Of a stretch of 64,000 nt of DNA, positions 53,374 through 61,412 are shown one piece after another. A model generated the notes under the pieces. That model saw nothing but the letters and a program-made list of their open reading frames with translations, did no database searches and was not told where the DNA came from. The translations under genes and the position numbers were made by a program. This DNA is from an uncultured Microbacterium sp. (GTDB lineage: Bacteria; Actinomycetota; Actinomycetes; Actinomycetales; Microbacteriaceae). The stretch covers positions 124,001 to 188,000 of the forward strand of contig CAJYHN010000010.1 in assembly GCA_913774665.1 (NCBI GenBank), read 5' to 3'. Position 1 is the first letter of the stretch, and the number at the start of each line of letters is the position of its first letter.

Positions 53374-54221
53374 CGATCCGTTCTCTCGTCTCGGGCTGCT
53401 TCGGCACGCTTGACGGCTTCCGACGCCGCACGCACGGCCTTCTCCGCGCGGGCTCGCTCGTCACGGCGCTGTGTCAGCGCGTCGTCGGCCGCGGCGGCCT
53501 CCTTCTCGGCGCGCGCGAGATCGGCTCGCAGACCTTCCACACGCTCTCGAGCGCGGGTGGCCCGTTCCGCCGCCGCGTCCACACGCCGCCCGGCGGCGGC
53601 GTTCTCGCGCTCGGCGTCGGCTCTCGCCCCCTCGGCCTCACGGACGGCCCGTTCCGCGGCCTTCCGCGCGCGACGCGCGGCGAGATCGTCGCGCGGGGCG
53701 GCAGGCTGTGGGACGGGCTCGGGAACGGAGCCGGCCACCGCCTCCGCGAGCGTGGCGTCGCCCATCTCGGCGAGGTCGATCGCCGATACCAAGCGCCCCG
53801 TCAGCACGGCCGCCGCGACCGTCTCGTCGACCACCGCCGCGTTCACGGTCTTCTCGACGGCATCCGACACCGCCGAACTCAGGGGGGTCCCGGCTTCGGC
53901 GGCGAGCTCACCCGCGCGGCGGGCGAGGGCGGCGACCAGCTGTCGGCGCTGCCGCCCCAGTCGCCCGAGCTCCGCGGCGTCCAGGTCGTCCTGCGCCTCG
54001 TGCAGAGCGCGAGACAGCTCCACGGCCTCGCCGAGCTGACCGTCGCGTACGAGCAGGTTGACCGCCCACGCGGCGACCGTGGGTTTGCGCAGCTTCGCGA
54101 TCCTCCGCCCCACCGCCCCACCCTCGGCGGCGCGGTCGTTGCGCGCCGCGGTGAACCTCGCGGGCGGAAGAGCGAGAAGTTCGGCGGCGACCTCGTCCAG
54201 GCGGGCGTCGTCGTCGCTCAT
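53370..54221 (-). CDS. Coiled-coil hypothetical protein
   Basis: The 283-residue protein is helical. A first part (~1-160) contains RRIAKLRKPTVAAWAVNLLVRDG and AELGRLGRQRRQLVAAL. Its second half (~175-280) is a long Ala/Arg/Glu-rich heptad coiled coil with no breaks. There is no signal or membrane segment. The pattern resembles actinobacterial coiled-coil proteins of unknown role. It is coupled to the downstream 162-residue gene by a 4-base overlap. Confidence 0.72.
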   Translation of the reverse strand: MSDDDARLDEVAAELLALPPARFTAARNDRAAEGGAVGRRIAKLRKPTVAAWAVNLLVRDGQLGEAVELSRALHEAQDDLDAAELGRLGRQRRQLVAALARRAGELAAEAGTPLSSAVSDAVEKTVNAAVVDETVAAAVLTGRLVSAIDLAEMGDATLAEAVAGSVPEPVPQPAAPRDDLAARRARKAAERAVREAEGARADAERENAAAGRRVDAAAERATRARERVEGLRADLARAEKEAAAADDALTQRRDERARAEKAVRAASEAVKRAEAARDERTDR

Positions 54222-54242
54222 CGGTCCATTGTGTCGCCCTCG

Positions 54243-54920
54243 TCAGAGCGAGACCACCCCGGGGTGCGCGCCGCGGATCTCTCGGTGCAGGCGCTCCATC
54301 CTCGTGTCGAGCTCGGCCGCCGTTTCGGCGGCGTTCTTCAGCTCGGCGAGGAGGTCGTCGGGAACCAGCCGGTCGTACTTGTAGTAGATCTTGTGCTCCA
54401 GACTCGCCCAGAAGTCCATGGCGATCGTTCGGAACTGCACCTCGACGGGAACGTCCACGCGGCCGGTCGACAGGAACACGGGCACCTCCACGATCACGTG
54501 CAGACTCTTGTACCCGTTGGGCTTCGGGTGCGCGATGTAGTCCTTGACGTCGCGCACGGTGATGTCATCCTGGCGCGTGAGCAGCTTCGAGAGCCGATAC
54601 GCGTCGTCGATGAAGCTGCAGGTCACGCGGATGCCGGCGATGTCGGTGATCGACGCGCGAATGGAGTCGAAGTCGGTCTCGATGCCCTTCCGCCGCACCT
54701 TGTCGACGAGGCTGTCCGGCGACTTCACGCGACTCGAGACGTGCTCGATGGGGTTGTAGGCGTGCATCTCCTGGAACTCTTCGCGCAGGATCGAGATCTT
54801 CGTCTCGACCTCGGCGAGCCCGAAGCGGTACTCCATCAGAAACCGCTGGAACTCGTCACGCAGGGCCCGGAGAGCCGCGCTCGAGACGGTGATCTGCTGT
54901 TCGTCCAGCGGGTCCGACAT
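54243..54920 (-). CDS. Small alarmone synthetase (GTP pyrophosphokinase family)
   Basis: The 225-residue protein is a single-domain RelA/SpoT synthetase. It has IEHVSSRVKSPDSLVDKVRRKG, the core DIAGIRVTCSFIDD, GYKSLHVIVEVPV, and VEVQFRTIAMDFWASLEHKIYYK (the metal-binding Glu and adjacent residues). No HD hydrolase, TGS or ACT domain is present, so it would make but not degrade (p)ppGpp-type alarmones. ATG 54920 lies seven bases after TAGCGT, which suggests a leaderless messenger. Confidence 0.92.
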   Translation of the reverse strand: MSDPLDEQQITVSSAALRALRDEFQRFLMEYRFGLAEVETKISILREEFQEMHAYNPIEHVSSRVKSPDSLVDKVRRKGIETDFDSIRASITDIAGIRVTCSFIDDAYRLSKLLTRQDDITVRDVKDYIAHPKPNGYKSLHVIVEVPVFLSTGRVDVPVEVQFRTIAMDFWASLEHKIYYKYDRLVPDDLLAELKNAAETAAELDTRMERLHREIRGAHPGVVSL

Positions 54921-54963
54921 GGCTTCGACGCTAACGAACACGACTACGAGGCCGCTGGGAGCG

Positions 54964-55110
54964 TCACGTCCGGCGGGGTTCGATGCCGCCGGCGCGCGGC
55001 AAAAGCTCTCCGTCGACGACGTCGATGCCGATCAGGCCGTGGAACACCTCGGGCAGATCGTCCGGGTCGTTCCCCGGTTCGGGGTTCCCGGGCACAGGGG
55101 GATTGGTCAC
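54964..55110 (-). CDS. Small acidic protein, 48 residues
   Basis: GTG 55110 is preceded by AAGGAGG seven bases upstream, one of the best ribosome binding sites in the window. The product begins TNPPVPGNPEPGNDPDDLPE and continues VFHGLIGIDVVDGELLPR. It is acidic and Pro-rich, with one short hydrophobic strand. No family is recognised. The strong binding site is the main reason to call it real. Confidence 0.5.
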   Translation of the reverse strand: MTNPPVPGNPEPGNDPDDLPEVFHGLIGIDVVDGELLPRAGGIEPRRT

Positions 55111-55228
55111 GGCGCCCTCCTTCCGTGCAACATGCCCACTGTGGCAGGGGCCGGCGCCGCGCCCGGCGGTCTTGACACATGGCATCCCGCCGCGTATTCG
55201 AGACGCCCCCTGGCGTATCGTGGGCCGC

Positions 55229-55555
55229 ATGGGGACCATTCACTACGGCGGCAGCGGGACGACGGTGCACATCGAAGACCGCGCCCTGGCTCACCTGAAA
55301 GTCGTCATCTCGACCAAGCTTCGCCGCGGCGAGAGCTTCACGCTGTCGTGGCGGCACCGCGACGACGAGGAACGCGGCCGCAGCACGCTCTGGCTGCACC
55401 CCGCCATCCCGCTGCGCTTCGTCTTCGACGACAGCGAGCCGACGACCCTGAGCCGCGAGTGGATCGAGCGGCTGGCCGATTCCGCGAACTCCTCGGGCGG
55501 CATCATGCTCGTGCCCGAGGACATCACCCCGGCGGAGCAGCCGGAGAAGGGCTAG
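55229..55555 (+). CDS. DUF7882-type small protein, copy 1
   Basis: The 108-residue protein has the family pattern MGTIHYG, IEDRALAHLKVVISTKLRRGESF, STLWLHPAIPLRFVF and an acidic tail. Similar proteins are abundant in Microbacteriaceae and of unknown function (the DUF7882 number is from memory). TATCGT lies seven bases before ATG 55229 with no Shine-Dalgarno sequence. Two paralogues follow at 55559 and 55988. Confidence 0.82.
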   Translation: MGTIHYGGSGTTVHIEDRALAHLKVVISTKLRRGESFTLSWRHRDDEERGRSTLWLHPAIPLRFVFDDSEPTTLSREWIERLADSANSSGGIMLVPEDITPAEQPEKG

Positions 55556-55558
55556 CGC

Positions 55559-55876
55559 TCAGCCCTCTTCGACGAGGGCGTCCTCGCTGGGCTCGGGCGT
55601 GATCGCCAAACCGTTCGGGCCCGAGGCCGCGAGCATGAGGTCTTCGACCCAGACGCGGTTGATGCGAGGCTGGCGGCTGCCGTAGAAGTGGAACTGGATC
55701 GGCACCGAGGGGTGCATCCAGAAACTGCGGCGACCGCTGCCGTCACCGACTTCGACGTCGAACATGAACGACTCGGAGCGCCGAAGCTTGTTCATCACGA
55801 CGATGCGCAAGTGCGCAAGAGTGCGGTCGTCGATGTCGACCGCATTGGCAACGGTGTCGTAGATGAATCTGCCCAT
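55559..55876 (-). CDS. DUF7882-type small protein, copy 2 (divergent)
   Basis: The 105-residue paralogue reads MGRFIYD, IDDRTLAHLRIVVMNKLRRSESF and SFWMHPSVPIQFHFYG. It keeps the framework of copies 1 and 3 but is only about 40% identical by eye. It runs in the opposite direction, with its stop three bases from that of copy 1. TAGGCT lies seven bases before ATG 55876. Confidence 0.82.
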   Translation of the reverse strand: MGRFIYDTVANAVDIDDRTLAHLRIVVMNKLRRSESFMFDVEVGDGSGRRSFWMHPSVPIQFHFYGSRQPRINRVWVEDLMLAASGPNGLAITPEPSEDALVEEG

Positions 55877-55987
55877 GAGAGCGAGCCTATCCGAGGAACG
55901 CACAGTGAGCCGCTTTCCGGGATGCCACGTCGCGTCACGCGAATCAACCCCGCCGGGGGGCCTGACGGGCCCGACTAACGTACCCGT

Positions 55988-56299
55988 GTGGGAACGCTTT
56001 ACTACGGCGACGTCGCGACGCCGATCGAGATCGAGGATCGCGCTCTGGCGCATGTCAAGGTGGTCATCGCGACCAAGCTCCGCCGCGGCGAGAGCTTCAC
56101 CCTGTCGTGGACGCACGGTCCCCACCAAGAGGTGGGACGCAGCACCGTGTGGCTGCACCCCTCGATTCCGCTGCGGTTCGTCTTCGACGAACCCGAGCCC
56201 GCGCTGCTCAGTCGCGCGTGGATCGAGGCGCTGGCCACCTCGGCGAACTCGTCGGGTGGCCTGCTGCTGGTGGACGAACCAGAACCCCGCGGCTCCTGA
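55988..56299 (+). CDS. DUF7882-type small protein, copy 3
   Basis: The 103-residue paralogue reads MGTLYYG, IEDRALAHVKVVIATKLRRGESF and STVWLHPSIPLRFVF, and by eye is about 70% identical to copy 1. The start is GTG 55988 with TAACGT six bases upstream. It is divergent from copy 2 and convergent with the gene at 56301. Confidence 0.82.
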   Translation: MGTLYYGDVATPIEIEDRALAHVKVVIATKLRRGESFTLSWTHGPHQEVGRSTVWLHPSIPLRFVFDEPEPALLSRAWIEALATSANSSGGLLLVDEPEPRGS

Positions 56300-56300
56300 G

Positions 56301-56555
56301 TCAGTCCCGAGGGACGCCCAGGATCTCGCGAGCGCCCTCTTCGACGGCGGTGGGCACCACCAGGGGGCGACCTGCCGAGAAGGCCTCCCATTCGCGCAGC
56401 ACGACGGCTTCGATGCGCGCGGGGTCCTCGAGCGGATAGTCGGCCCTCAGGCGGGCGATGACGGCGCGGAAAGAGGCGACCTCGATTCCGTCCACCTGGT
56501 GGACGAGATCGGCGCCGATCGCGGGGGAAACCGCGTCGTGTGCGCTTTCGTCCAT
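56301..56555 (-). CDS. Small helical protein (three-helix-bundle type)
   Basis: The 84-residue protein (EVASFRAVIARLRADYPLEDPARIEAVVLREWEAF and so on) resembles actinobacterial three-helix-bundle dimerisation-domain proteins. Each helix is amphipathic. Three in-frame ATGs (56555, 56564, 56576) are possible starts. The first before DESAHDAV is listed. It lies 74 bases before the MarR gene stop. Function is unknown. Confidence 0.6.
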   Translation of the reverse strand: MDESAHDAVSPAIGADLVHQVDGIEVASFRAVIARLRADYPLEDPARIEAVVLREWEAFSAGRPLVVPTAVEEGAREILGVPRD

Positions 56556-56629
56556 GGCCCCCATGCTCTCACGCATGACCTGTGTCCTCGGCCGTGACGA
56601 CGGAGAGCGCGGGCGAGCTCGGCTCGCGC

Positions 56630-57154
56630 TCAGTGCGCTGCATCGGCATCGACCGGGTGCGGGTCCACCTGGTCGACCGCATCTTGGAGTCGACCGAGGC
56701 ACGCGATCACCGCAGCGCTCTCTTCGGGGGTCATGTCGACGACCGCGGCCATCATGCGCGCGTGCATCGCCCCGAGGGTCGCGCGCACTTCTTCGTCGCT
56801 CGCGGCCGTGGCCACGATGTGGATACTCCGGCGATCGGTCGGGTGCGGTACACGCGTGACGTGACCGGTCTTCTCGAGGCGGTCCACGATCGCGGTCGTG
56901 GACGCCGTGGACACCCCGAGGTAGCGGGTGAGCTCACTCGGGGAGACCTGACGCTGCTGTCCCGCCGCTTTGATGAGATAGCGCAACACCAGCAGCTCGT
57001 TCTCGCCCATCGACATCGACTCGCGTGTGCGGCGACGCATGGCTACCTCGGCAGCGCGGTACACGCGGAAGGCTTGGAGGACTTCCACCGCCCGACGGCG
57101 GCGGTCCTCTTCGCTCGCGCCGTACCAGTAGCGCGACTCGGACCCTGTTTCCAC
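56630..57154 (-). CDS. MarR-family transcriptional regulator (1)
   Basis: The 174-residue protein has a MarR winged helix: MGENELLVLRYLIKAAGQ, then SPSELTRYLGVSTASTTAIVDRLEKTGHVTRVPHPTDRRSIHIV (wing with the conserved D-R). Dimerisation helices lie at both ends. The start is GTG 57154 with TAGGAT six bases upstream. It is divergent from a second MarR gene, with two palindromes in the 135 bases between them, which suggests cross- or auto-repression. Confidence 0.87.
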   Translation of the reverse strand: METGSESRYWYGASEEDRRRRAVEVLQAFRVYRAAEVAMRRRTRESMSMGENELLVLRYLIKAAGQQRQVSPSELTRYLGVSTASTTAIVDRLEKTGHVTRVPHPTDRRSIHIVATAASDEEVRATLGAMHARMMAAVVDMTPEESAAVIACLGRLQDAVDQVDPHPVDADAAH

Positions 57155-57221
57155 CAGGGCATCCTATGTCAGGCTCCGCGTCCAGCCCCCTGCCGATGCG
57201 CGGGAAGGGCAGGTAACATCT

Positions 57222-57254
57222 AAGTAGAACGGCTACCTACTTGATCGGAATCAA
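57222..57254. promoter_or_regulatory. Two adjoining MarR-type palindromes
   Basis: AAGTAG (57222-57227) pairs with CTACTT (57237-57242). TTGAT (57241-57245) pairs with ATCAA (57250-57254), forming TTGAT-N4-ATCAA. The sites overlap by two bases. A TAACAT -10 box for the plus-strand gene (57214-57219) lies just before them. Confidence 0.55.
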
Positions 57255-57289
57255 AGACACTAGCCCAACGAGGAAAACGAGGAGGAGAG

Positions 57290-57778
57290 ATGAAAGACGC
57301 GGCTTCCGCCGACGATGTCGTCAAAGCCCTCAACGACCTCACGGACTCGGGGGTGGCCTCCGAGCGCGCCGCCCTTCACTCCCTGGGCATCGGTCCGAAC
57401 GACGCGAAGGTCCTGCGCTTCCTCCTCCAGCGCTCCGCCGACGACGAACCGGTCACCCCTCGCATCCTCGCCTCGATGCTCAGCATCTCGTCGGCGGCCA
57501 CGACGGCGCTGATCGACCGCCTCGCCGAGGCGGGGTGGGTGGAACGAGAGCCCTACCCGGGTGATCGGCGCTCGATCGTCGTCCGCGAGACGATCCCCGC
57601 CGACTCGCCCGCCCGACGCGTGCTGTCGGTCCGCAACGCGTCGGCCGTCGCGGCAGCCGGCCGACTCGGGCCCGCGGAGCGGCGGATCGTCGCCGACTTC
57701 CTCGACGACATCGCTCGCGGCGAGAAGCAGGACATCGACGACATGTCGGCAGACGCAGAGGCGCCCCGCGCGTCCTGA
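57290..57778 (+). CDS. MarR-family transcriptional regulator (2)
   Basis: The 162-residue protein has a winged helix with NDAKVLRFLLQR, then TPRILASMLSISSAATTALIDRLAEAGWVEREPYPGDRRSIVV, and C-terminal dimerisation helices. It starts at ATG 57290 with a strong GAGGAGGAGAG site, unlike its leaderless-looking divergent neighbour. The wing sequences of the two regulators are similar, so they may share operators. It ends in an 11-bp bidirectional hairpin. Confidence 0.87.
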   Translation: MKDAASADDVVKALNDLTDSGVASERAALHSLGIGPNDAKVLRFLLQRSADDEPVTPRILASMLSISSAATTALIDRLAEAGWVEREPYPGDRRSIVVRETIPADSPARRVLSVRNASAVAAAGRLGPAERRIVADFLDDIARGEKQDIDDMSADAEAPRAS

Positions 57779-57800
57779 CGAGCAGGAGCCGGGGCGCCTC
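57758..57800. terminator. Bidirectional hairpin between MarR (2) and DUF3072 genes
   Basis: GAGGCGCCCCG (57758-57768, inside the end of the MarR gene) and CGGGGCGCCTC (57790-57800) form a perfect 11-bp stem across a 21-base loop. Confidence 0.5.
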
Positions 57801-57805
57801 GAGCG

Positions 57806-58045
57806 TCACTCGGTGGAGCGACCGGTCTCGTTCTGCAGGCGGTCGATCTGCTCGGACGCCTCCGCCTTCGTCAGATCGGCGGGGATCTCCTCTCCGGCTT
57901 CACGGGCGAGGGTGTCGAGGTAGCTGCGCTGCGGGGCGGTCATCGGCTCGTCACCGGTCACCCAGTCGGACGGGTCCTTCTCGGCGGGGTTGTCGCCCTC
58001 GCGGACGGCACCCAGGGTCTCTTCTTCGCGGGAGGTATCGCTCAT
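57806..58045 (-). CDS. DUF3072 family protein
   Basis: The 79-residue acidic protein reads DWVTGDEPMTAPQRSYLDTLAREAGEEIPADLTKAEASEQIDRLQ, the DUF3072 signature. It is a small helical cytoplasmic protein of unknown function. TAGCCT lies six bases before ATG 58045, the leaderless arrangement seen at many genes here. Confidence 0.85.
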   Translation of the reverse strand: MSDTSREEETLGAVREGDNPAEKDPSDWVTGDEPMTAPQRSYLDTLAREAGEEIPADLTKAEASEQIDRLQNETGRSTE

Positions 58046-58085
58046 GCAGGAAGGCTAGGCGGGACCGACGACACCGGGACCGGGA

Positions 58086-58130
58086 TTGACATGACACCCA
58101 GCCGGGTAGGGCATCCTGGTCGGATGCCCG
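58086..58130 (+). promoter_or_regulatory. Promoter region and GGCATCC/GGATGCC hairpin over the hydrolase start
   Basis: A perfect TTGACA lies at 58086-58091. Downstream, GGGCATCC (58110-58117) and GGATGCCC (58122-58129) form an 8-bp stem with a 4-5 base loop that buries the ATG at 58124. The exact -10 box is unclear. Confidence 0.35.
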
Positions 58131-59089
58131 AGGACTCCCGACCCGCCGACGTCGACGTCGACACGCTCCGCCGCGGGCCCTCGCAGACGCGGGTGACGCG
58201 CGTCTCCACGGGGTCGGGCACCGGTCGCCCGTTCGTCCTCGTCGCCGGTATCGGCGTCGCATCGACCTACTTCGAGTACCTCGCGCCGCTGCTCGCCGAG
58301 AAGGGCGAGGTCTACGCCCTGGATCTTCCGGGGTTCGGCGGGGTCCCGGCATCCGGGGAATCCCCCACCGCCGCGTACTTCGCCGACCAGGTCGAGGGAG
58401 TGCTCGACCACTACGGTCTCGAGAATCCGGTGCTCATCGGACACTCCATGGGAACGCAGGTGGTCACGGAGGTCCTGGCTCGGCGTACCGAGCTCTCGCA
58501 CGCGGTGCTGGTGAGCCCCGTCGTCGACGAAGCCGAGTCCTCCGCGATCGTCCAGGGCGTGCGCTTCGTCCAGTCGACGGTGCGGGAGTCCCTGCACATC
58601 GCCCTCCTCGCGGTCTCGGCGTACCTCCTGTGCGGCTTCCTCTACTTCTTCGAGGCTCTGCCCCATATGTTGCGCTACCGCATCTCCGACCGGATCGGTG
58701 AGGGCCGGGCGACTCTGCTGCTCATCCGCGGCGAGTTCGACCGCCCGTCACCGCGCCGCCTGCACTCCCGCCTCGTCGACCGCGCGCATCGTGCCCGGCG
58801 GTGGGAGATCGAGGGAGCCGCGCACTGCGTCGTGAACAGCCACGCCGTCGGAGTGGCGCATCTCGCCGTCCGGCACGCCGATGACGAGCTCCCCGCGAAA
58901 GGGCGGATGCCGGCGGCCGAGGCCGCCGTACCCCCCGCCTCGCACTCCGATCTGCGGATGGTGCTCGGCGCCATGCTGAGTCGCCTGGCGGAGTGGGTCA
59001 GCGCGGCCCGCCACGACGAGGACGGCGTCGAGCGGGCGAAGGCGCGTCATGCCCGCGTCCTCTGGGACGCCTACCGTCCGCGCCGCTGA
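58124..59089 (+). CDS. Alpha/beta hydrolase
   Basis: The 321-residue protein has an alpha/beta-hydrolase core: FVLVAGIGVASTYFEYLAP, YALDLPGFGG, the nucleophile Ser in LIGHSMGTQVV and HVVNSHAVG-like His near the C-terminus. A hydrophobic cap (SAYLLCGFLYFFEALPHML) may bind the membrane or a lipid. The last ~80 residues form a helical extension with no known motif. Start ATG 58124 is preferred over ATG 58091 because the latter would add a short unlikely extension. Confidence 0.85.
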   Translation: MPEDSRPADVDVDTLRRGPSQTRVTRVSTGSGTGRPFVLVAGIGVASTYFEYLAPLLAEKGEVYALDLPGFGGVPASGESPTAAYFADQVEGVLDHYGLENPVLIGHSMGTQVVTEVLARRTELSHAVLVSPVVDEAESSAIVQGVRFVQSTVRESLHIALLAVSAYLLCGFLYFFEALPHMLRYRISDRIGEGRATLLLIRGEFDRPSPRRLHSRLVDRAHRARRWEIEGAAHCVVNSHAVGVAHLAVRHADDELPAKGRMPAAEAAVPPASHSDLRMVLGAMLSRLAEWVSAARHDEDGVERAKARHARVLWDAYRPRR

Positions 59090-59249
59090 GCGGCGCTCAC
59101 CCGGGGAGCCGTCCGGGCCACCCCGCGACGGCGGCGAGGCCGACGCGGAGCAGGACGCGGTGCCGACGCGCCCGCGCGCGTCCCGCTCCCGACCGTTCTC
59201 GGATCCGGATGCCGACACCGCGGCGCAGCGAGGGGGATCCGGGCCCGGA

Positions 59250-60494
59250 TCAGCCCACGCGTCCGCTCACGGCATCCAGAGCGCGGTCGAGAGCGACGGC
59301 TGTCGCCCGTCGCGCAGCCGCGGGGACAGCGGCGAGGAACCCGCCGACGAAGGTGTCCCCCAGCCCGATCGTGGTGGGCTGCACGGTGTCGACGACGTAG
59401 GCCGCAACCCCGACCGCTCCGCTGCGCTGCCGCGCGGCTTCGACGACCGCCGCACCGCCCGCGTGACGGGGCGACCGAGCGGTGGCCTCGAGGTCGGCGG
59501 CGGTGCAGGCGTCGCCGAGTCGGTAACGCGTCGCCGCCGTGCGCACGGCGCTCTCGAGCCCCGCCGCGTGCCGGGCCGCCGAAGGGCCGACCGCGATCGC
59601 CCAGAACGTCGTGTGCACGACCAGCGCCCGCGCCGGAATGAGCTCGTGCACCTCGGCGAGGGCGGCGATGACGTCGTCGGGCGAGAGCAGGTCGACGGGC
59701 CGCCCCAGGTACTCCTGCAGTTCGTCCTCGTTCATCCCGTACACGTCGATGCGCTCGAGGAGCCGCTCCCGCACCCGGGCGGAGAGCTCGCGGTGGTAGA
59801 AGCCCGCGTCCTCGTAGTAGACGAGGGCGTCGGCGGGCAGGCGTCTCATCGCCGTGACGAGATCGTCGAGCCGAGCCTCGAGCAGGTCGGCATCCTGCAT
59901 CGTGTTGAACCCCGAGACGAGGAACGCCGCGGCCCCCTCGAGAGCGTCGCCCAGGCCGCAGGCGATGGCCATCTCGCGGTTGGGGGCGTCGTTCGCGAAG
60001 ATCAGGCGATTCGACGCCGGCGCCGTCACCGCCCCGTCGACGAGGCGCACCGTGGTGCCCACCGGGTACTGCACGATGAGGTGCGGGTCGAGGGTGTCGC
60101 GCGTCGCGGACGAGACGATGCTCATCGAGGCCGGAAGCAGGCGCCGCACAGTGTCGTCGATGCTCACGAGGTGCTGCACGGTGGGCACACCGATGCGGTC
60201 GAGGGCGATGCCCGCCCGCACCCCGGTCCCGCCGAGGGTGACGCTCTTGTCGAAGTGCGCCGCGAAGGTCTCGACGATCTCCGACGACAGCACGAAGCGC
60301 TCGCCTCCCCCGCCCGTGGCGAGGAAGGCGAGCACCGTGACGACGAGGGCGCGCTCGTCGATGATCGGCGTCGTGGTGGTCAAGTCGTCGAGACGGATGC
60401 CGTGCTGCGCAGCCAGGGCCGTGAGCACCTCGGCATCCCACCGGATCTCGTAGTCGACGGTGCCGCCGAGCCCGAGGACGAGGTCTCCCGCCAT
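59250..60494 (-). CDS. ADP-dependent phosphofructokinase/glucokinase family sugar kinase
   Basis: The 414-residue protein belongs to the ADP-PFK/GK branch of the ribokinase fold. It has a GLGGTVDYEI start, the sugar-binding LGGTGVRAGIALDRIG, ASNRLIFANDAPN, GFNTMQD, the metal/phosphate motif NEDE in YGMNEDELQEYLG, HTTFWAIAVG and the catalytic Asp in TIGLGDTFVGGF near residue 380. This family uses ADP rather than ATP in archaea. ATG 60494 is listed. GTG 60506 is possible. It ends the operon after the class II aldolase. Confidence 0.85.
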   Translation of the reverse strand: MAGDLVLGLGGTVDYEIRWDAEVLTALAAQHGIRLDDLTTTTPIIDERALVVTVLAFLATGGGGERFVLSSEIVETFAAHFDKSVTLGGTGVRAGIALDRIGVPTVQHLVSIDDTVRRLLPASMSIVSSATRDTLDPHLIVQYPVGTTVRLVDGAVTAPASNRLIFANDAPNREMAIACGLGDALEGAAAFLVSGFNTMQDADLLEARLDDLVTAMRRLPADALVYYEDAGFYHRELSARVRERLLERIDVYGMNEDELQEYLGRPVDLLSPDDVIAALAEVHELIPARALVVHTTFWAIAVGPSAARHAAGLESAVRTAATRYRLGDACTAADLEATARSPRHAGGAAVVEAARQRSGAVGVAAYVVDTVQPTTIGLGDTFVGGFLAAVPAAARRATAVALDRALDAVSGRVG

Positions 60495-60513
60495 GACGTC
60501 GATCACCGTCCGA

Positions 60514-61377
60514 TCAGTAGAGGTCGGCCTTGCCGGCGGCGCCGAACAGGTCGATCTTCTCAGCGGCCGTGACCTTCATCGCGGCGATGCACGCGGGCTG
60601 GATGGCGTTGGGCTCGCGCAGACGGCGATCGGTGCCGAGCACCTCGCGCATGCGGTCGTGGTACGCCACCTTGATGTCGCTGGAGATGTTGATCTTGTTG
60701 ATGCCCAGGGACACGGCGCGGGCGAGCTCGGCGTCGGGGTTGCTCGACCCGCCGTGCAGCACGAGGGGGATGCCGACGGCCGCCTTGATCTGCTCGAGCA
60801 GGTCGTGGCGCAGCTCGGGGTTCTTCTCGGCCGGGTAGAGCCCGTGCGAGGTGCCGATGGCGATGGCGAGGCTGTCGACCCCGGTCTGCTCGACGAAGCG
60901 CACCGCGTCGTCGACGTTGGTGTAGATGATCTCGGCCGCGCCCGACTCGCCGTAGCTGTCGTTCGCGCCGATCGTGCCGAGCTCCCCCTCGACCTGCACG
61001 CCGACCGCGTGGGCGGCCTCGACGACCTTGCGGGTGAGCGCGACGTTCTGCTCGAACGGCTCCAGCGAGGCGTCGATCATGACCGAGGTGAAACCGGCCT
61101 TGATGGCGGTGATGATCTGCTCGTAGGTGCCGCCGTGGTCCCAGTGGATCGCGACGGGGACGCTCGAGCGGTGGGCACGGGCGTGCATCGCCGGGATCAG
61201 GTCGGTGGTGATGTGCGAGACCTCGTCGGGGTGGATCGCGATGATGACCGGAGCGTTCTTCTCCTCGCTGATGTCCATGATCCCGGTGAACATCGCCCAG
61301 TCGCTGATGTTGAAGGCCGGGATGGCGAAGCTGTGGGCGTTGGCGACGTCGAGGATGGACTTGCCGGTGTAAAGCAC
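60514..61377 (-). CDS. Class II ketose-bisphosphate aldolase
   Basis: The 287-residue class II aldolase resembles FbaA/GatY/KbaY. Zinc ligands lie in IHWDHGG (Asp80, His81 numbering), GTSHGLY and LHGGSSN, with NISSDIKVAY as the phosphate-binding loop. It cleaves a ketose bisphosphate into two trioses. The exact sugar (fructose or tagatose series) is not readable by eye. AAGGAG precedes GTG 61377. It sits between an ABC importer and an ADP-dependent-type kinase. Confidence 0.92.
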   Translation of the reverse strand: MLYTGKSILDVANAHSFAIPAFNISDWAMFTGIMDISEEKNAPVIIAIHPDEVSHITTDLIPAMHARAHRSSVPVAIHWDHGGTYEQIITAIKAGFTSVMIDASLEPFEQNVALTRKVVEAAHAVGVQVEGELGTIGANDSYGESGAAEIIYTNVDDAVRFVEQTGVDSLAIAIGTSHGLYPAEKNPELRHDLLEQIKAAVGIPLVLHGGSSNPDAELARAVSLGINKINISSDIKVAYHDRMREVLGTDRRLREPNAIQPACIAAMKVTAAEKIDLFGAAGKADLY

Positions 61378-61412
61378 GGATGACTCCTTGTTCGGGGTTG
61401 GGTAGGCGGCGG

